Shown here: positions 16,573-25,357 of the stretch, in pieces
Numbering within the stretch: position 1 is the stretch's first letter
Layout of the letters: the number at the start of each line of letters is the position of its first letter
DNA from: an uncultured Acetatifactor sp.
Lineage (GTDB): Bacteria > Bacillota > Clostridia > Lachnospirales > Lachnospiraceae
Reading direction: 5' to 3'
DNA: 40,707 nt
NCBI GenBank assembly: GCA_947644185.1
Contig: CANRZC010000001.1
Location: 1-40,707 of the forward strand
Program-made: the position numbers and the translations under genes
The notes under the pieces: model-generated
The model's database searches: none
What the model was told of the DNA's origin: nothing
The model's input: only the letters and a program-made list of their open reading frames with translations

Positions 16573-17490
16573 ATGACAGGAAAATCAAATACATGGATGC
16601 AGCTAGGTCTGCGGCTGTCCAATTGCAGGCAAGACAGGAATATGACCCAGGAGGAGCTGGCCGGGAGGCTGGGGATAACGCCCCAGGCTGTGAGCAAATG
16701 GGAGCGGGGGCAAAGCCTTCCTGATATCTCCATGCTCTCCGATCTGGCGACTCTTCTGAATGTCAGCGCGGACTGGCTGCTGGGCATCCGGGGAGAACAG
16801 CGCCCAGAGTCAAAAGAGAAAGCTTCCCCAGGCGGGTACCTGCCTGATTTTGTACAGGAGATGCCGCCGGAGCTGGGAAACTGTCTGCGTGGAAGTCTGG
16901 AGCAGCTGGAGCTGGTGTTCGGTGAGGGACTTGTACCCCCATTCCTGGGGGACAGCCCCTATGGGAAGTTAATTCAGGATCTGCGAATACAGCTAGCCAG
17001 AGAGGGCATCCTGATGCCAGTGGTCCGCCTGCGTGACAATAATCACATGGCTATGGGAAAAAAGGAATTCATGATTCTTTCCTTCCATAATGTTCTGTAT
17101 TCAGAGGTTTTGGATACCGCTGACGAGGGAACCGTGAGATACATGATAGACAGGCTGGCAGACACCGTGCGAAGCAAGTACCATGAAATCTTATGTCCTG
17201 ACCTGATGAAGAACATTGTGGACAACTTAAAAATCAGATACCCCGCCTTAATCGAGGATGTTGTGCCTGAGAGGATATCCTACGGCCTGCTCACGGAGAC
17301 CGTGAAGCTGGTTCTCTCCAGGGGCAATTCTATGTGCTATCTTCCAAAGATGCTGGAGATCATGGAATGCGCCTTGCGCAAAGATCCTGCCGCGGACCCC
17401 CATCAACTGGCGGAGCAGGTTCTGCAAGGGATCCAGCGGGAAGACAATTTCTACGTCTTCCTCCGCCAAAGGCAGACTCAGGATGCTTGA
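16573..17490 (+). CDS. Cro/C1-type HTH protein fused to an FlhA-like cytosolic domain
   Basis: In this 305-aa protein, residues 10-70 are a Cro/C1 helix-turn-helix (MTQEELAGRLGITPQAVSKW, LLNVSADWLLG). Residues 110-290 follow the order of the cytosolic domain of the flagellar export gate FlhA (FHIPEP family). Matching segments are LELVFGEGLVPPF, LRIQLAREGILMPVVRLRDN, EILCPDLMKNIVDNLKIRYP, ALIEDVVPERISYGLL and DPHQLAEQVLQGI. Compared with FlhA as I recall it, the membrane region, about 50-60 residues of the second subdomain, and the last subdomain are missing. No flagellar gene is in the window. AGGAGG lies 7 nt before the ATG. It probably acts as a DNA-binding regulator whose FlhA-like part senses or oligomerises; the HTH call is firm and the FlhA call is strong by eye. 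Confidence 0.85.
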   Translation: MTGKSNTWMQLGLRLSNCRQDRNMTQEELAGRLGITPQAVSKWERGQSLPDISMLSDLATLLNVSADWLLGIRGEQRPESKEKASPGGYLPDFVQEMPPELGNCLRGSLEQLELVFGEGLVPPFLGDSPYGKLIQDLRIQLAREGILMPVVRLRDNNHMAMGKKEFMILSFHNVLYSEVLDTADEGTVRYMIDRLADTVRSKYHEILCPDLMKNIVDNLKIRYPALIEDVVPERISYGLLTETVKLVLSRGNSMCYLPKMLEIMECALRKDPAADPHQLAEQVLQGIQREDNFYVFLRQRQTQDA

Positions 17491-17550
17491 TTGGCAGCCC
17501 CAGTAAATTTCTATTTTATAGCTCCTCTTAAGAGGAAGAGCGCACTGTGA

Positions 17551-18285
17551 TCAACTTTCTCTTAAGCTTTCCTCCAGCATATGTATCAGCTGGCTCCAGT
17601 GGGAGACAGTGAGCACATCGCTGCACTCCCAGACAGGGGACTGTGCCGCGCCGATGTACCACACCGGAAATAGCCCTGCCTCCCTTGCCCCGACTACATC
17701 GCATTCGTAATTATCCCCGATGTACCACACGTCCTCTGGCCCTAGTCCTGCCTTTTCCAGCGCCAGATGGAAAATCCGCCTGTTGGGCTTGCGGAACATA
17801 TACTCGCTGCTGGCCAGGATAAATTCAAATGTATGCCCGGGCAGCAGGGTCCTTATTCTCTCCTCCACTATCTGGCCGCAGTAGGCAATGTTGCTGATGA
17901 CCCCTGTCCGAATACCCTGCTCCTTCAGGAAATCCAGAAATGTCTCGATGCCATGGGTGGGCACCCCCGGAGCTGCTGCATCCCAAAAGATTCTGTCGAT
18001 TTCCGGCGCTGTCAGGGGCAGTTGGATTCCCATGGACTCATAGAGGTATGCTGTGAACATATGGTTGGGAACCTCCACCTGGAACAGATGCCTCCTGGCA
18101 GGGTCAAACCGGCCCAGCTCGCTGTTCATCTGATCCGCGCATGCCTGCACTTGGGCTGCAGTGGAATGGTATTTGTTCTTGGTGGCATACTGCAGCACGG
18201 CTTCTGTGCCCTTTATCCCGTCGAATCGCTCCTCATCCGCCAATGTCTGGCCATAGTCAAAAAGAATCATTTTCGGTGTTCTCAT
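17551..18285 (-). CDS. HAD superfamily hydrolase (subfamily IA)
   Basis: This 244-aa protein has HAD motifs I (FDYGQTLAD, residues about 8-16), II (VISNIAYC), III (FRKPNRRIF) and IV (YIGDNYECDVVGA). In motif I the second Asp of the usual DxD is Gly (DYG), so the standard acid/base residue of phosphatases is absent. A helical cap lies between motifs I and II. The fold acts on small phosphorylated or halogenated substrates; this one is unknown. I chose the ATG at 18285, which has AGGGG upstream; the longer frame to 18453 would overlap the trkH promoter region. It is convergent with the HTH-FlhA gene. Confidence 0.85.
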   Translation of the reverse strand: MRTPKMILFDYGQTLADEERFDGIKGTEAVLQYATKNKYHSTAAQVQACADQMNSELGRFDPARRHLFQVEVPNHMFTAYLYESMGIQLPLTAPEIDRIFWDAAAPGVPTHGIETFLDFLKEQGIRTGVISNIAYCGQIVEERIRTLLPGHTFEFILASSEYMFRKPNRRIFHLALEKAGLGPEDVWYIGDNYECDVVGAREAGLFPVWYIGAAQSPVWECSDVLTVSHWSQLIHMLEESLRES

Positions 18286-18438
18286 AATCGCCCCTGCCCT
18301 CTCTTTCAGATAGTCCCGGCATCTCTCCACAGATGTATGCCTTATTTCTTCCAGTTGATTTGATTTTAATATAGGTGTCTTTTCTTTGCAATGCCCATTT
18401 TTACACTTATTTTCGAGCTTTTTTCTGCCCGGCAGTTT

Positions 18439-18467
18439 TTGACAGTTTCCCATTTTCGTAGTATACT
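18439..18467 (+). promoter_or_regulatory. Strong promoter of trkH
   Basis: TTGACA (18439-18444, perfect -35) and TATACT (18462-18467) have a 17-bp spacer. The leader would be about 80 nt. Between the nearest Shine-Dalgarno-like AAGGAAG and the ATG lies a small ACGC-TCTG-GCGT hairpin. Confidence 0.8.
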
Positions 18468-18554
18468 AGCAACTGGAATTATTTTCTTTCATAGCTGTAT
18501 TGGTACAAAAAATAATAAATAGAAAAGGAAGAACGCTCTGGCGTATTATATCAT

Positions 18555-19901
18555 ATGAAAAAACGAAAAACCACCACAACTGGAATCATCATGCTGGGTT
18601 TCCTGGTCGGAGCCCTGTCAGGAGCATTGCTTTTGATGCTCCCCATCAGCACCAGAACTGGCAAGTCCATAGATTTTCTGGACTCCCTCTTCGTGTCCAC
18701 CTCCAGCATCTGCGTCACTGGCCTGTCCACTGTCAATATCGGCCAGACCTTCTCCGCCTTCGGGCAGGTGGTGCTCCTGTTGCTGATCCAGTTCGGGGGC
18801 CTGGGCATCGTGACCTTTACCACCATTGTCCTGTGCCTGTTCCACCGCAGGATCACCCTATCGGACAGGATGCTGATTCAGAGCGCCTACAATCTGGACA
18901 CCCTCTCCGGGCTGGTAAAGCTGACCCGGCGTATCCTGCAGGTGACCCTATGCCTGGAGGCCATAGGTGCAATTGGCTACTCTTTTGTCTTTATTCCCCA
19001 ATATGGTCTAAAGGGAATCTGGTACAGTATCTTCCACGCGGTGTCCGCTTTCTGCAACGCTGGCATAGACCTGTTGGGAGGCAACAGCTTCTGTGACTAC
19101 GCAGACAATGTCATCCTGAACCTTACCACTGTATTCCTGATCATCGTCAGCGGACTAGGCTTTCCGGTGTACTGGGAGGTGGCGCGGGTCATCCGTCCCC
19201 GGAAAAACGGCAAACATTACATCCGCAAGATGAATCTGCAGACGAAAATTGTGCTCCTTACCACCCTGTTCCTGGTGGTGGCGGGCACAGCTCTGACCCT
19301 GCTCTTCGAATATGACAATCCTGACACCCTGGGGCATTTAAGCTGGCCCCAAAAGGGACTGGCGGCGCTGTTCCAGTCCGTCACCCTGCGCACCGCTGGC
19401 TTTGCCACCATCTCCCAGGAGGCTTTCCGGCCCGCGTCCAGCCTGGTCTACCTGATCTTCATGTTCATCGGCGGCTCTCCCGCAGGCACGGCAGGCGGCG
19501 TGAAGACCGTGACCATCGTCATGCTTATCGCCTCCATGCTAGGCAACATCAAGGGGAAAAAGGATGTCACTGTCATGAACCGGAAAATCGCTGACAGCAC
19601 CATCCGCAGATGCGTTGCCATCGTCACCTTCAGCTTTTCGGTGCTGATGATATTGACCATAGCCCTGCTGGCCGTCCAGCGCAGCGGATTTTTGGACACC
19701 CTGTATGAAATGACCTCCGCCATTGCCACCGTGGGGCTTTCCAGGGGCTTAACCGGAGCCCTGTACCCTGCCGGGAAGCTGATCGTAGCCCTCACCATGT
19801 ACCTGGGCAGAATCGGCCCTATCACCCTGGCATTGGTGTTCAACAGCCGCACCCCTGCGGACAACATTTCCTATGCAGACAGCAAAGTCATCATTGGATA
19901 G
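18555..19901 (+). CDS. trkH: TrkH/KtrB family potassium uptake channel subunit
   Basis: This is the membrane pore subunit of a K+ (or Na+-coupled K+) uptake system, 448 aa with four M1-P-M2 repeats. All four selectivity-filter loops are visible: SSICVTGLSTVN, FCNAGIDLLGG, LRTAGFATIS and AIATVGLSRG, each with its key Gly. It works with the RCK-domain TrkA encoded downstream. The ATG at 18555 is the only sensible start, although no Shine-Dalgarno lies at normal distance. A methyltransferase gene follows after 39 nt. Confidence 0.95.
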   Translation: MKKRKTTTTGIIMLGFLVGALSGALLLMLPISTRTGKSIDFLDSLFVSTSSICVTGLSTVNIGQTFSAFGQVVLLLLIQFGGLGIVTFTTIVLCLFHRRITLSDRMLIQSAYNLDTLSGLVKLTRRILQVTLCLEAIGAIGYSFVFIPQYGLKGIWYSIFHAVSAFCNAGIDLLGGNSFCDYADNVILNLTTVFLIIVSGLGFPVYWEVARVIRPRKNGKHYIRKMNLQTKIVLLTTLFLVVAGTALTLLFEYDNPDTLGHLSWPQKGLAALFQSVTLRTAGFATISQEAFRPASSLVYLIFMFIGGSPAGTAGGVKTVTIVMLIASMLGNIKGKKDVTVMNRKIADSTIRRCVAIVTFSFSVLMILTIALLAVQRSGFLDTLYEMTSAIATVGLSRGLTGALYPAGKLIVALTMYLGRIGPITLALVFNSRTPADNISYADSKVIIG

Positions 19902-19940
19902 TGAGAAAAAACTTACGTCTGGATTTTAGGGAGGTTTTGC

Positions 19941-20768
19941 ATGCCAGGTTTAGAACCAAAACAATATCTTTCGCGTATAGGTATCCGTAGAATCAACCAG
20001 TTAGATACAGCGCTGCTGGAAGCTTTCGGGCCACAGGAAGGAGAAAGGCACATTGAAAGACTGACAGAATTATTTGATCAGTCAGAAGATAGGTTGCTTT
20101 ATGGCACCGGGGATACGGTGTATCTTCATCGCCAGGAGGAGCTGGTGGATTACTGGAATCAGAGTTTGCAGATGAGCCTTTTGGCCGCGTCTTTTTATGA
20201 TCGGGTGTTTTTCCGGAGGGTTATGGAGTATCTGCTGGAACATGATTCTTTCTGGTCAGGGGATATTTTCGATATTGGCTGTGGAAATGGTATTCTGACT
20301 TGTTTTCTTGCATTGCAGCATCCAGGCAGTGTAGTCACCGGGCTGGAGATATCCCCCAACGCTGTGTCCGTGGCAAGAGAGCTTGCAAGGGAACTTGGGG
20401 TGGACAATATACATTTTTCGAAAACGGATACACTGGGGCAGTGCCACACCCTGTTTTCCTGTCGCACGGCACACGAAAATGTTCCATGGAGGCCTCTCTG
20501 TGAGAAATCAAGAATGCCGGCCCTGTCCATGGAACAGCAGGTCAGGCTGCATAGTCAATATGCGAAGGAGCTTTCGACACTGATAAGACCCCAGGGACAT
20601 CTCATCAGCATAGAGCGATATGAGGAGGATGACGCGTATGCCGGACTGGTCTTCGCGCTGGAGCGGGTAGGCTTTTGCCAGGTGAAGGGAACCCATATGC
20701 AGTTTTCCTGCAAAAACGGAGACGGAATGGCTACATTTCAGGCAATGATTTTTAGAAAAGCATTTTGA
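19941..20768 (+). CDS. Class I SAM-dependent methyltransferase
   Basis: This 275-aa protein has a Rossmann motif I, IFDIGCGNGIL, at residues 109-119, followed by acidic E136 in GLEIS and a C-terminal strand region. Residues 1-105 are an all-helical N-terminal extension of unknown role. The methyl acceptor cannot be told. It has a strong GGGAGG site 6 nt upstream, lies 39 nt after trkH and 33 nt before trkA, and so belongs to their operon, which is unusual. Its base composition looks a little more A/T-rich than its neighbours, which may hint at later insertion. Confidence 0.8.
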   Translation: MPGLEPKQYLSRIGIRRINQLDTALLEAFGPQEGERHIERLTELFDQSEDRLLYGTGDTVYLHRQEELVDYWNQSLQMSLLAASFYDRVFFRRVMEYLLEHDSFWSGDIFDIGCGNGILTCFLALQHPGSVVTGLEISPNAVSVARELARELGVDNIHFSKTDTLGQCHTLFSCRTAHENVPWRPLCEKSRMPALSMEQQVRLHSQYAKELSTLIRPQGHLISIERYEEDDAYAGLVFALERVGFCQVKGTHMQFSCKNGDGMATFQAMIFRKAF

Positions 20769-20801
20769 TAAGAATAAACAGAGGCAAAAGGAGAACATCA
20801 T

Positions 20802-21482
20802 ATGAAAAAGCAATCCCAAAAAGAATATATCGTCATCGGTCTGGGCAGATTTGGCAGCAGCGTGGCCATCCAGCTGGAGGCCAACGGCTGCAAGGTCCTG
20901 GCCATAGACCGCAACGAACAGCGCGTCCGGCTTATCGCAGATTACGTCACCTTGGCCATGTGCCTGGATGTGGCCAACGATGAGGCCTTAGAGGAGCTGG
21001 GCGGACGAAATTTCGACGGCGCTGTGATCTCCATTGGTCACAGCCTGGACGCCTCGGTATTAGCCACCATCTGGGCAAAGGAACAGGGCATCGGGCAGGT
21101 CATTGCCAAAGCCTACGATGAAAAGCAGGGCAAGATTCTCACGAAAATTGGTGCGGACAAAATCGTCTACCCGGAAAAGGAGATAGGCGTTCAGCTGTCA
21201 AACGATTTGGCCTTTGGAAATATGTTTGACACCATTGAGCTTTCCTCCGAATATTCCATCGGGGAGATCGTCACCCCTCTGGACTGGATCGGCAAGGATC
21301 TGCGGACATTAAAGCTGCGGGAAAAGTATAGCGTAAATGTTATCGCCATCAAAAGAGGTGGTGCACTGGTGGTGAATCCCCCTGCGGATCAGCCCACAAA
21401 AAAGGATGATGTGTTCATGCTCCTGGGGACCAATTCCACCCTGAAGAAAATTGCCAGCGCAAGTGCCCCACGAAAGAATTAA
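20802..21482 (+). CDS. trkA: TrkA/KtrA family potassium uptake regulatory subunit
   Basis: TrkA is the cytosolic gating ring of the Trk/Ktr system. The 226-aa protein has a single RCK-N domain with the nucleotide-binding VIGLGRFGSSVA (residues 8-19), D32 in AIDRNEQRV, and a C-terminal RCK-C domain at about 140-215 (IGEIVTPLDWIGKDL, AIKRGGALVV). Single-RCK subunits form octameric rings that bind ATP/ADP or NAD(H), and RCK-C can bind c-di-AMP in Firmicutes. AAGGAG lies about 8 nt before the ATG. The gene ends convergently, 122 nt from the antiporter operon. Confidence 0.95.
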   Translation: MKKQSQKEYIVIGLGRFGSSVAIQLEANGCKVLAIDRNEQRVRLIADYVTLAMCLDVANDEALEELGGRNFDGAVISIGHSLDASVLATIWAKEQGIGQVIAKAYDEKQGKILTKIGADKIVYPEKEIGVQLSNDLAFGNMFDTIELSSEYSIGEIVTPLDWIGKDLRTLKLREKYSVNVIAIKRGGALVVNPPADQPTKKDDVFMLLGTNSTLKKIASASAPRKN

Positions 21483-21604
21483 GGCCCGTCGGTATCCACA
21501 GGGGTACTGTCTCCCCAGGCTGGATTTCGATGCAGGGCCGCAGCTTCCTGCGGTGATCCTCTGGTTCCCCCAGGCTTTCTACAGAAAAGGCAAAGGTCTG
21601 CACA

Positions 21605-23761
21605 TTACCACCAGATGATATAGAGCAAGGTCAGTGCCAGCCCAATGCAGAAAAGCAGCAGTCCAAAGGATAAGCTCCTCTGAATGATATTGTTGGTCTC
21701 CTTGAACTGCTCATTTTTCACTGCTGCCAAATGAACGTAATCCCTGTGAACAGGCTTTTTTCTCCGCCATGTCCGGTTGCCCAGTCCCTGAAAAGCGTTC
21801 ATCACCCTGCCAATGCTCTCTGTGAGTACATTGCCCTCCGGCCGCTCATAGGGCAGCGGGCTGTCCCGGTACAGGGTCTTTCGCAGAAGCACCACCAGTC
21901 CATCCACAAAGCTATCCAGAATTCTGCAAAATATGCAGGCAACTGTGGACAGGGTTTTTAGAATCAAGGGGCTGCTCAGCAGGTTGTCCAGAATCCTGCA
22001 GGCCCCGCCAAGAGCCCAGGGCAGAAAGCGAAGCATCAAAGGACGGTACAAAAGCTCCTCCAGATCCAGCCATGCTGGCCATGCATCCACGTATTCGCCC
22101 TTCTGGTTCCGAAGGACCCTGCGGATAAAGAGCAAATATACCGCTGCGCCAATGCCAATGGAAAGCAGCCCACCCTTTAGATTCCCAAAGCTAAAATAGT
22201 GCACCACATGTCCTGCCTCCTCCAGCCTAAAGAACCCCTGGGCCAGCTGCGCAGCCCTGTCCATCAAAGCATGAGGGCACAGCCCCCACACCAAAAGCGC
22301 CACAGCGCTTCCGGCCAAAGCAAAGATGGTAATGGGTTTCATATATCTCTTCTGACTGTCATATTCCGCCTGTCGAATGGCACTCTCATTTTTTTCCATA
22401 AAAATGGCCACAAACAGCTTTGTCATATAAGCCACTGTGAGCCCGCCTGAGAACAGGAACAGATACTCCACAGCCTGAAACAGGCCCCCGCCGCCGTACT
22501 CCACAATACTCTCATGCAGCAGGGTCTTGCTGATATAGCCGCTAAAGAGCGGAATTCCGCCGATGGCAAGGGCACCCGCAAGGAAGATGGCTTTCAGCAG
22601 TGGCTTCTTTCTGCCAAAGCCCCGAATGTCATTGAGGTTCAGGGCGTGGGCATTCATGTATATCACGCCAGCGGCCAAAAACAGCACCAGCTTTATCAGG
22701 GAATGGTTCACCATGTGCAGGAATACGCCGTGGGTAGCTAAAATACCATATTCCCCAGGCTGTCCCATCATCCCGATTCCCACCAAAATAAATCCAATCT
22801 GGGACATGGAGGAGCAGGCCAGAGTCCTCTTTAAATCCACAGAAAACACTGCAAGCACAGCGCCTCCCAGCATAGTGACCACCCCCAGCACCAGAATCCC
22901 TGTGCGCCATACCCCATCCTGGGAAAACAGGTAGCAGCTCAATACTAAAATGCCGTAGATACCTGTTTTGGTCAAAATACCGGAAAGCAGAGCAGAGGTC
23001 GGCGCTGGCGCCACAGGATGTGCTTTGGGCAGCCAGATATGCAGTGGGAATGCGCCTGCTTTGGCTCCAAAGCCCACTAATAGACAGACACCTGCGGCAT
23101 ACAGCATGTTTTTCTCTCCGCACACCGCCACGGCCTGGGGCAGCTCTCTGATAGTCACTGTGCCCAGTTGATAATACAACAAAAAGATCCCCATGAGCAT
23201 CACTAACCCCCCTGTCACCGCCACAGCCAGATAGGTTTCTGCTGCCCGCAGCGCCGATCTGTTCTCCTCCTGGGCGACCCAGACATAGGAGGTAAAGGAC
23301 ATGATCTCAAAGAAGACAAATGTAGTGTATAAATCCCCGGACAGGAACACGCCCATGGTGGCTCCCAGTGTCCACAGCAGGAACAGGTAAAAGCGATTCT
23401 TATGGTGAAGATGGGCAAAATATTCCCGGGAGAGCAGCGCTGCCATCATCCACATGAACGCAGCCACACAGCCGTAGATGGACCGAAATCCGTCCATGGT
23501 AAAATACAGGCCCAGGCCGCAGATATCTGACAGCTCCAAAGTACCTGCTATCCCCAAGTGGATATTCTGGTATGCCACAAAGCCCATAGCGAGAAATTCC
23601 AGCACCACAGAGACCATCACAATGGCATCCCGAGCCCTCTCACGGGAGTTTTCTCTCCCAGCATTTTCCCCTTTTTCACAGGTGCGCCCTGTGAGATATG
23701 CTAAAAGTCCTGCAAGAAAGGGAAAAAAGATACAAAAAGTCAGTTCTATCTCCAATTTCAT
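21605..23761 (-). CDS. NuoL/MrpA-type antiporter-like subunit (last gene of the operon)
   Basis: This 718-aa membrane protein has about 14-16 helices and a long C-terminal extension (residues about 500-718) ending in an extra helix. Ion-path residues are conserved: Glu in TFVFFEIMSF (TM5), Lys in GFGAKAGAFPLHIWLP (TM7), Lys in SGILTKTGIYG (TM8) and Lys in FSGYISKTLL (TM12). It probably supplies the large NuoL-like module that in ordinary Mrp systems is the N-terminal part of MrpA. The start is the ATG at 23761 with a weak GGTAGG site. It lies 60 nt after the previous subunit and is predicted to move Na+ or H+ across the membrane. Confidence 0.85.
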   Translation of the reverse strand: MKLEIELTFCIFFPFLAGLLAYLTGRTCEKGENAGRENSRERARDAIVMVSVVLEFLAMGFVAYQNIHLGIAGTLELSDICGLGLYFTMDGFRSIYGCVAAFMWMMAALLSREYFAHLHHKNRFYLFLLWTLGATMGVFLSGDLYTTFVFFEIMSFTSYVWVAQEENRSALRAAETYLAVAVTGGLVMLMGIFLLYYQLGTVTIRELPQAVAVCGEKNMLYAAGVCLLVGFGAKAGAFPLHIWLPKAHPVAPAPTSALLSGILTKTGIYGILVLSCYLFSQDGVWRTGILVLGVVTMLGGAVLAVFSVDLKRTLACSSMSQIGFILVGIGMMGQPGEYGILATHGVFLHMVNHSLIKLVLFLAAGVIYMNAHALNLNDIRGFGRKKPLLKAIFLAGALAIGGIPLFSGYISKTLLHESIVEYGGGGLFQAVEYLFLFSGGLTVAYMTKLFVAIFMEKNESAIRQAEYDSQKRYMKPITIFALAGSAVALLVWGLCPHALMDRAAQLAQGFFRLEEAGHVVHYFSFGNLKGGLLSIGIGAAVYLLFIRRVLRNQKGEYVDAWPAWLDLEELLYRPLMLRFLPWALGGACRILDNLLSSPLILKTLSTVACIFCRILDSFVDGLVVLLRKTLYRDSPLPYERPEGNVLTESIGRVMNAFQGLGNRTWRRKKPVHRDYVHLAAVKNEQFKETNNIIQRSLSFGLLLFCIGLALTLLYIIWW

Positions 23762-23821
23762 CACCTACCATACCAAATTCTTTGGTCTCTCCTGTCTCCC
23801 CACATGCTCCCCAGCCTCTAA

Positions 23822-25297
23822 TCACATTGTTCCAGAGACAGCCGCCTCAAGCACTGCCATGACAGGCCCGGAATGCAGTCCGAAGCAGACAATCAGCACT
23901 GCAAACACAATTAGAGGCATTAGCATCTTCCATCCGGGCTCTCTCACATCTTTTATGGTGCTGTAGTCAAAATCCTTCCTGGGAAAAAAGGCCCTCACCA
24001 CAATGCCCATCATATAGATAGCTGTCAGCAGTGCTGACATTAGCAGTGCTGCCACTCCCAGATAGGCAACAGGTTCCCCGCAATCCACTGCAGCTTTCGC
24101 CAGATACCATTTGCTCACAAAGCCGCAGAGCCCTGGCACTCCCATCAAAGCCAGGGCTGATATGGTGAAGCACAGGAATACCTTTGGCATTCTCCGTCCC
24201 AGCCCGTCCAGCTGGTGGACATAATTCCTTCCCGTCATGTGGAGCACCGCACCTGCGCAGAGGAAGGAACCTATCTTCATAAAGGAATGAAACACCAGGT
24301 GGGCCATAGCTCCTGTGAGCCCCAAAGGTGTCATCAAAGTCACGCCGAACAGCATATAGGACAGATTGCTCACCGTGGACCAGGCCAGCCGTCTCTTAAA
24401 GTGCGTCTCCTTCACCGCCCGGCTGCAGCCGTACAGAATGGTAAAGATCCCCAGCCCCATGACCACAGTCTGGGCCCATGTGCCCCGCAGCATTTCCGTG
24501 CCAAAGCTAAAGTACGTAACCCGCATCACCGCAAAGGCCCCTGTATTTACCACTGCCACCGCATGGAGCAGGGCTGTGACTGGTGTGGGGGCTACGCTGG
24601 CTTTTGGCAGCCAGGAGGAAAATGGCCACATGGCCGTCTTTACACTGAAGCCCCCAAAGCACAGCACATAGACCAGCAGCAGGGTATCCTTTTTTTCCTG
24701 AATATGTGCCATATCCAACACACCCCCTGGCACAAAGGAGGAAGTAGAGCCGTAAACCAATACGAAAATCATACCGATGAAGGCAAAGGCAGCGCCTCCC
24801 AGCATATAGTACAGATAAGCTCTGCTGGCCAGGATTGCCTCTCTGGTTCTGGTATGCATGACCAACGGCAAGGTCACCAGGCTGAGCATCTCAAAAAAGA
24901 AATACATGGTCAGAATATTCTCGGAAAGAGCCACGCCCAATGTAATGCCATAGGTAACCACATAGAACAGGAAAAAGGTTCTGGTATCCTCCTCTTTTTC
25001 CATGTAGGCAAAGGCGTACAGCGTGGCAAAGGGCCAGAGAAAGGCCACCAGTGCCGCGAATATACTGCCTGGTCCATCCAACCGCAGAGTGATACTCAGA
25101 TCATGCATAAAACGGAATACCGTAAGCGTCTTATCAGGGGCATGAAACAGCAGCCAGAACACTAGCCCTGAGTTCACGCACACGGCAGTCTCCAGATAAA
25201 TCCACATAGCCCTTTTGGTCCGAAAGGGTAGAAATGGCAGCAAAATGCCTGTAATCACAGGCAAAACCACCACTAATAGCATTATGACTTCCCTCAT
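23822..25297 (-). CDS. MrpD/NuoL-type antiporter-like subunit
   Basis: This 491-aa protein has about 14 transmembrane helices and belongs to the proton-conducting membrane transporter family. Conserved ion-path residues are Glu in MYFFFEMLSL (TM5), Lys in GFSVKTAMWPFSSWLP (TM7), His in ALLHAVAVVNTG (TM8, where the NuoM/N type has Lys) and Lys in CGFVSKWYLA (TM12). The His on TM8 makes it NuoL-like there. The ATG at 25297 has AAAGGG 11 nt upstream; a second ATG at 25282 with GAGGGAAG is nearly as good. It is the ninth gene of the operon. Confidence 0.85.
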   Translation of the reverse strand: MREVIMLLVVVLPVITGILLPFLPFRTKRAMWIYLETAVCVNSGLVFWLLFHAPDKTLTVFRFMHDLSITLRLDGPGSIFAALVAFLWPFATLYAFAYMEKEEDTRTFFLFYVVTYGITLGVALSENILTMYFFFEMLSLVTLPLVMHTRTREAILASRAYLYYMLGGAAFAFIGMIFVLVYGSTSSFVPGGVLDMAHIQEKKDTLLLVYVLCFGGFSVKTAMWPFSSWLPKASVAPTPVTALLHAVAVVNTGAFAVMRVTYFSFGTEMLRGTWAQTVVMGLGIFTILYGCSRAVKETHFKRRLAWSTVSNLSYMLFGVTLMTPLGLTGAMAHLVFHSFMKIGSFLCAGAVLHMTGRNYVHQLDGLGRRMPKVFLCFTISALALMGVPGLCGFVSKWYLAKAAVDCGEPVAYLGVAALLMSALLTAIYMMGIVVRAFFPRKDFDYSTIKDVREPGWKMLMPLIVFAVLIVCFGLHSGPVMAVLEAAVSGTM

Positions 25298-25357
25298 GGC
25301 ACTTGAAACCCTTTCTCAAATATATTTTAGTGATCTCGGCATGACTTACTGTACTGT

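Noticed and set aside
17524..17535. CCTCTTAAGAGG palindrome between the convergent HTH-FlhA and HAD genes as a terminator
   Set aside because: The stem is short with no free loop and no T run on either strand.
21415..21603. Minus-strand frame of 62 codons directly after the NuoL-like stop
   Set aside because: It would need a GTG start with no ribosome binding site and overlaps the 3' end of trkA by 68 nt; protein-like appearance judged fortuitous.
24215..25165. Long + strand open frame (316 codons) inside the antiporter operon
   Set aside because: It is antisense to a clear MrpD-like gene, is rich in His, Gln, Lys and Gly, and has no ribosome binding site: a compositional shadow.
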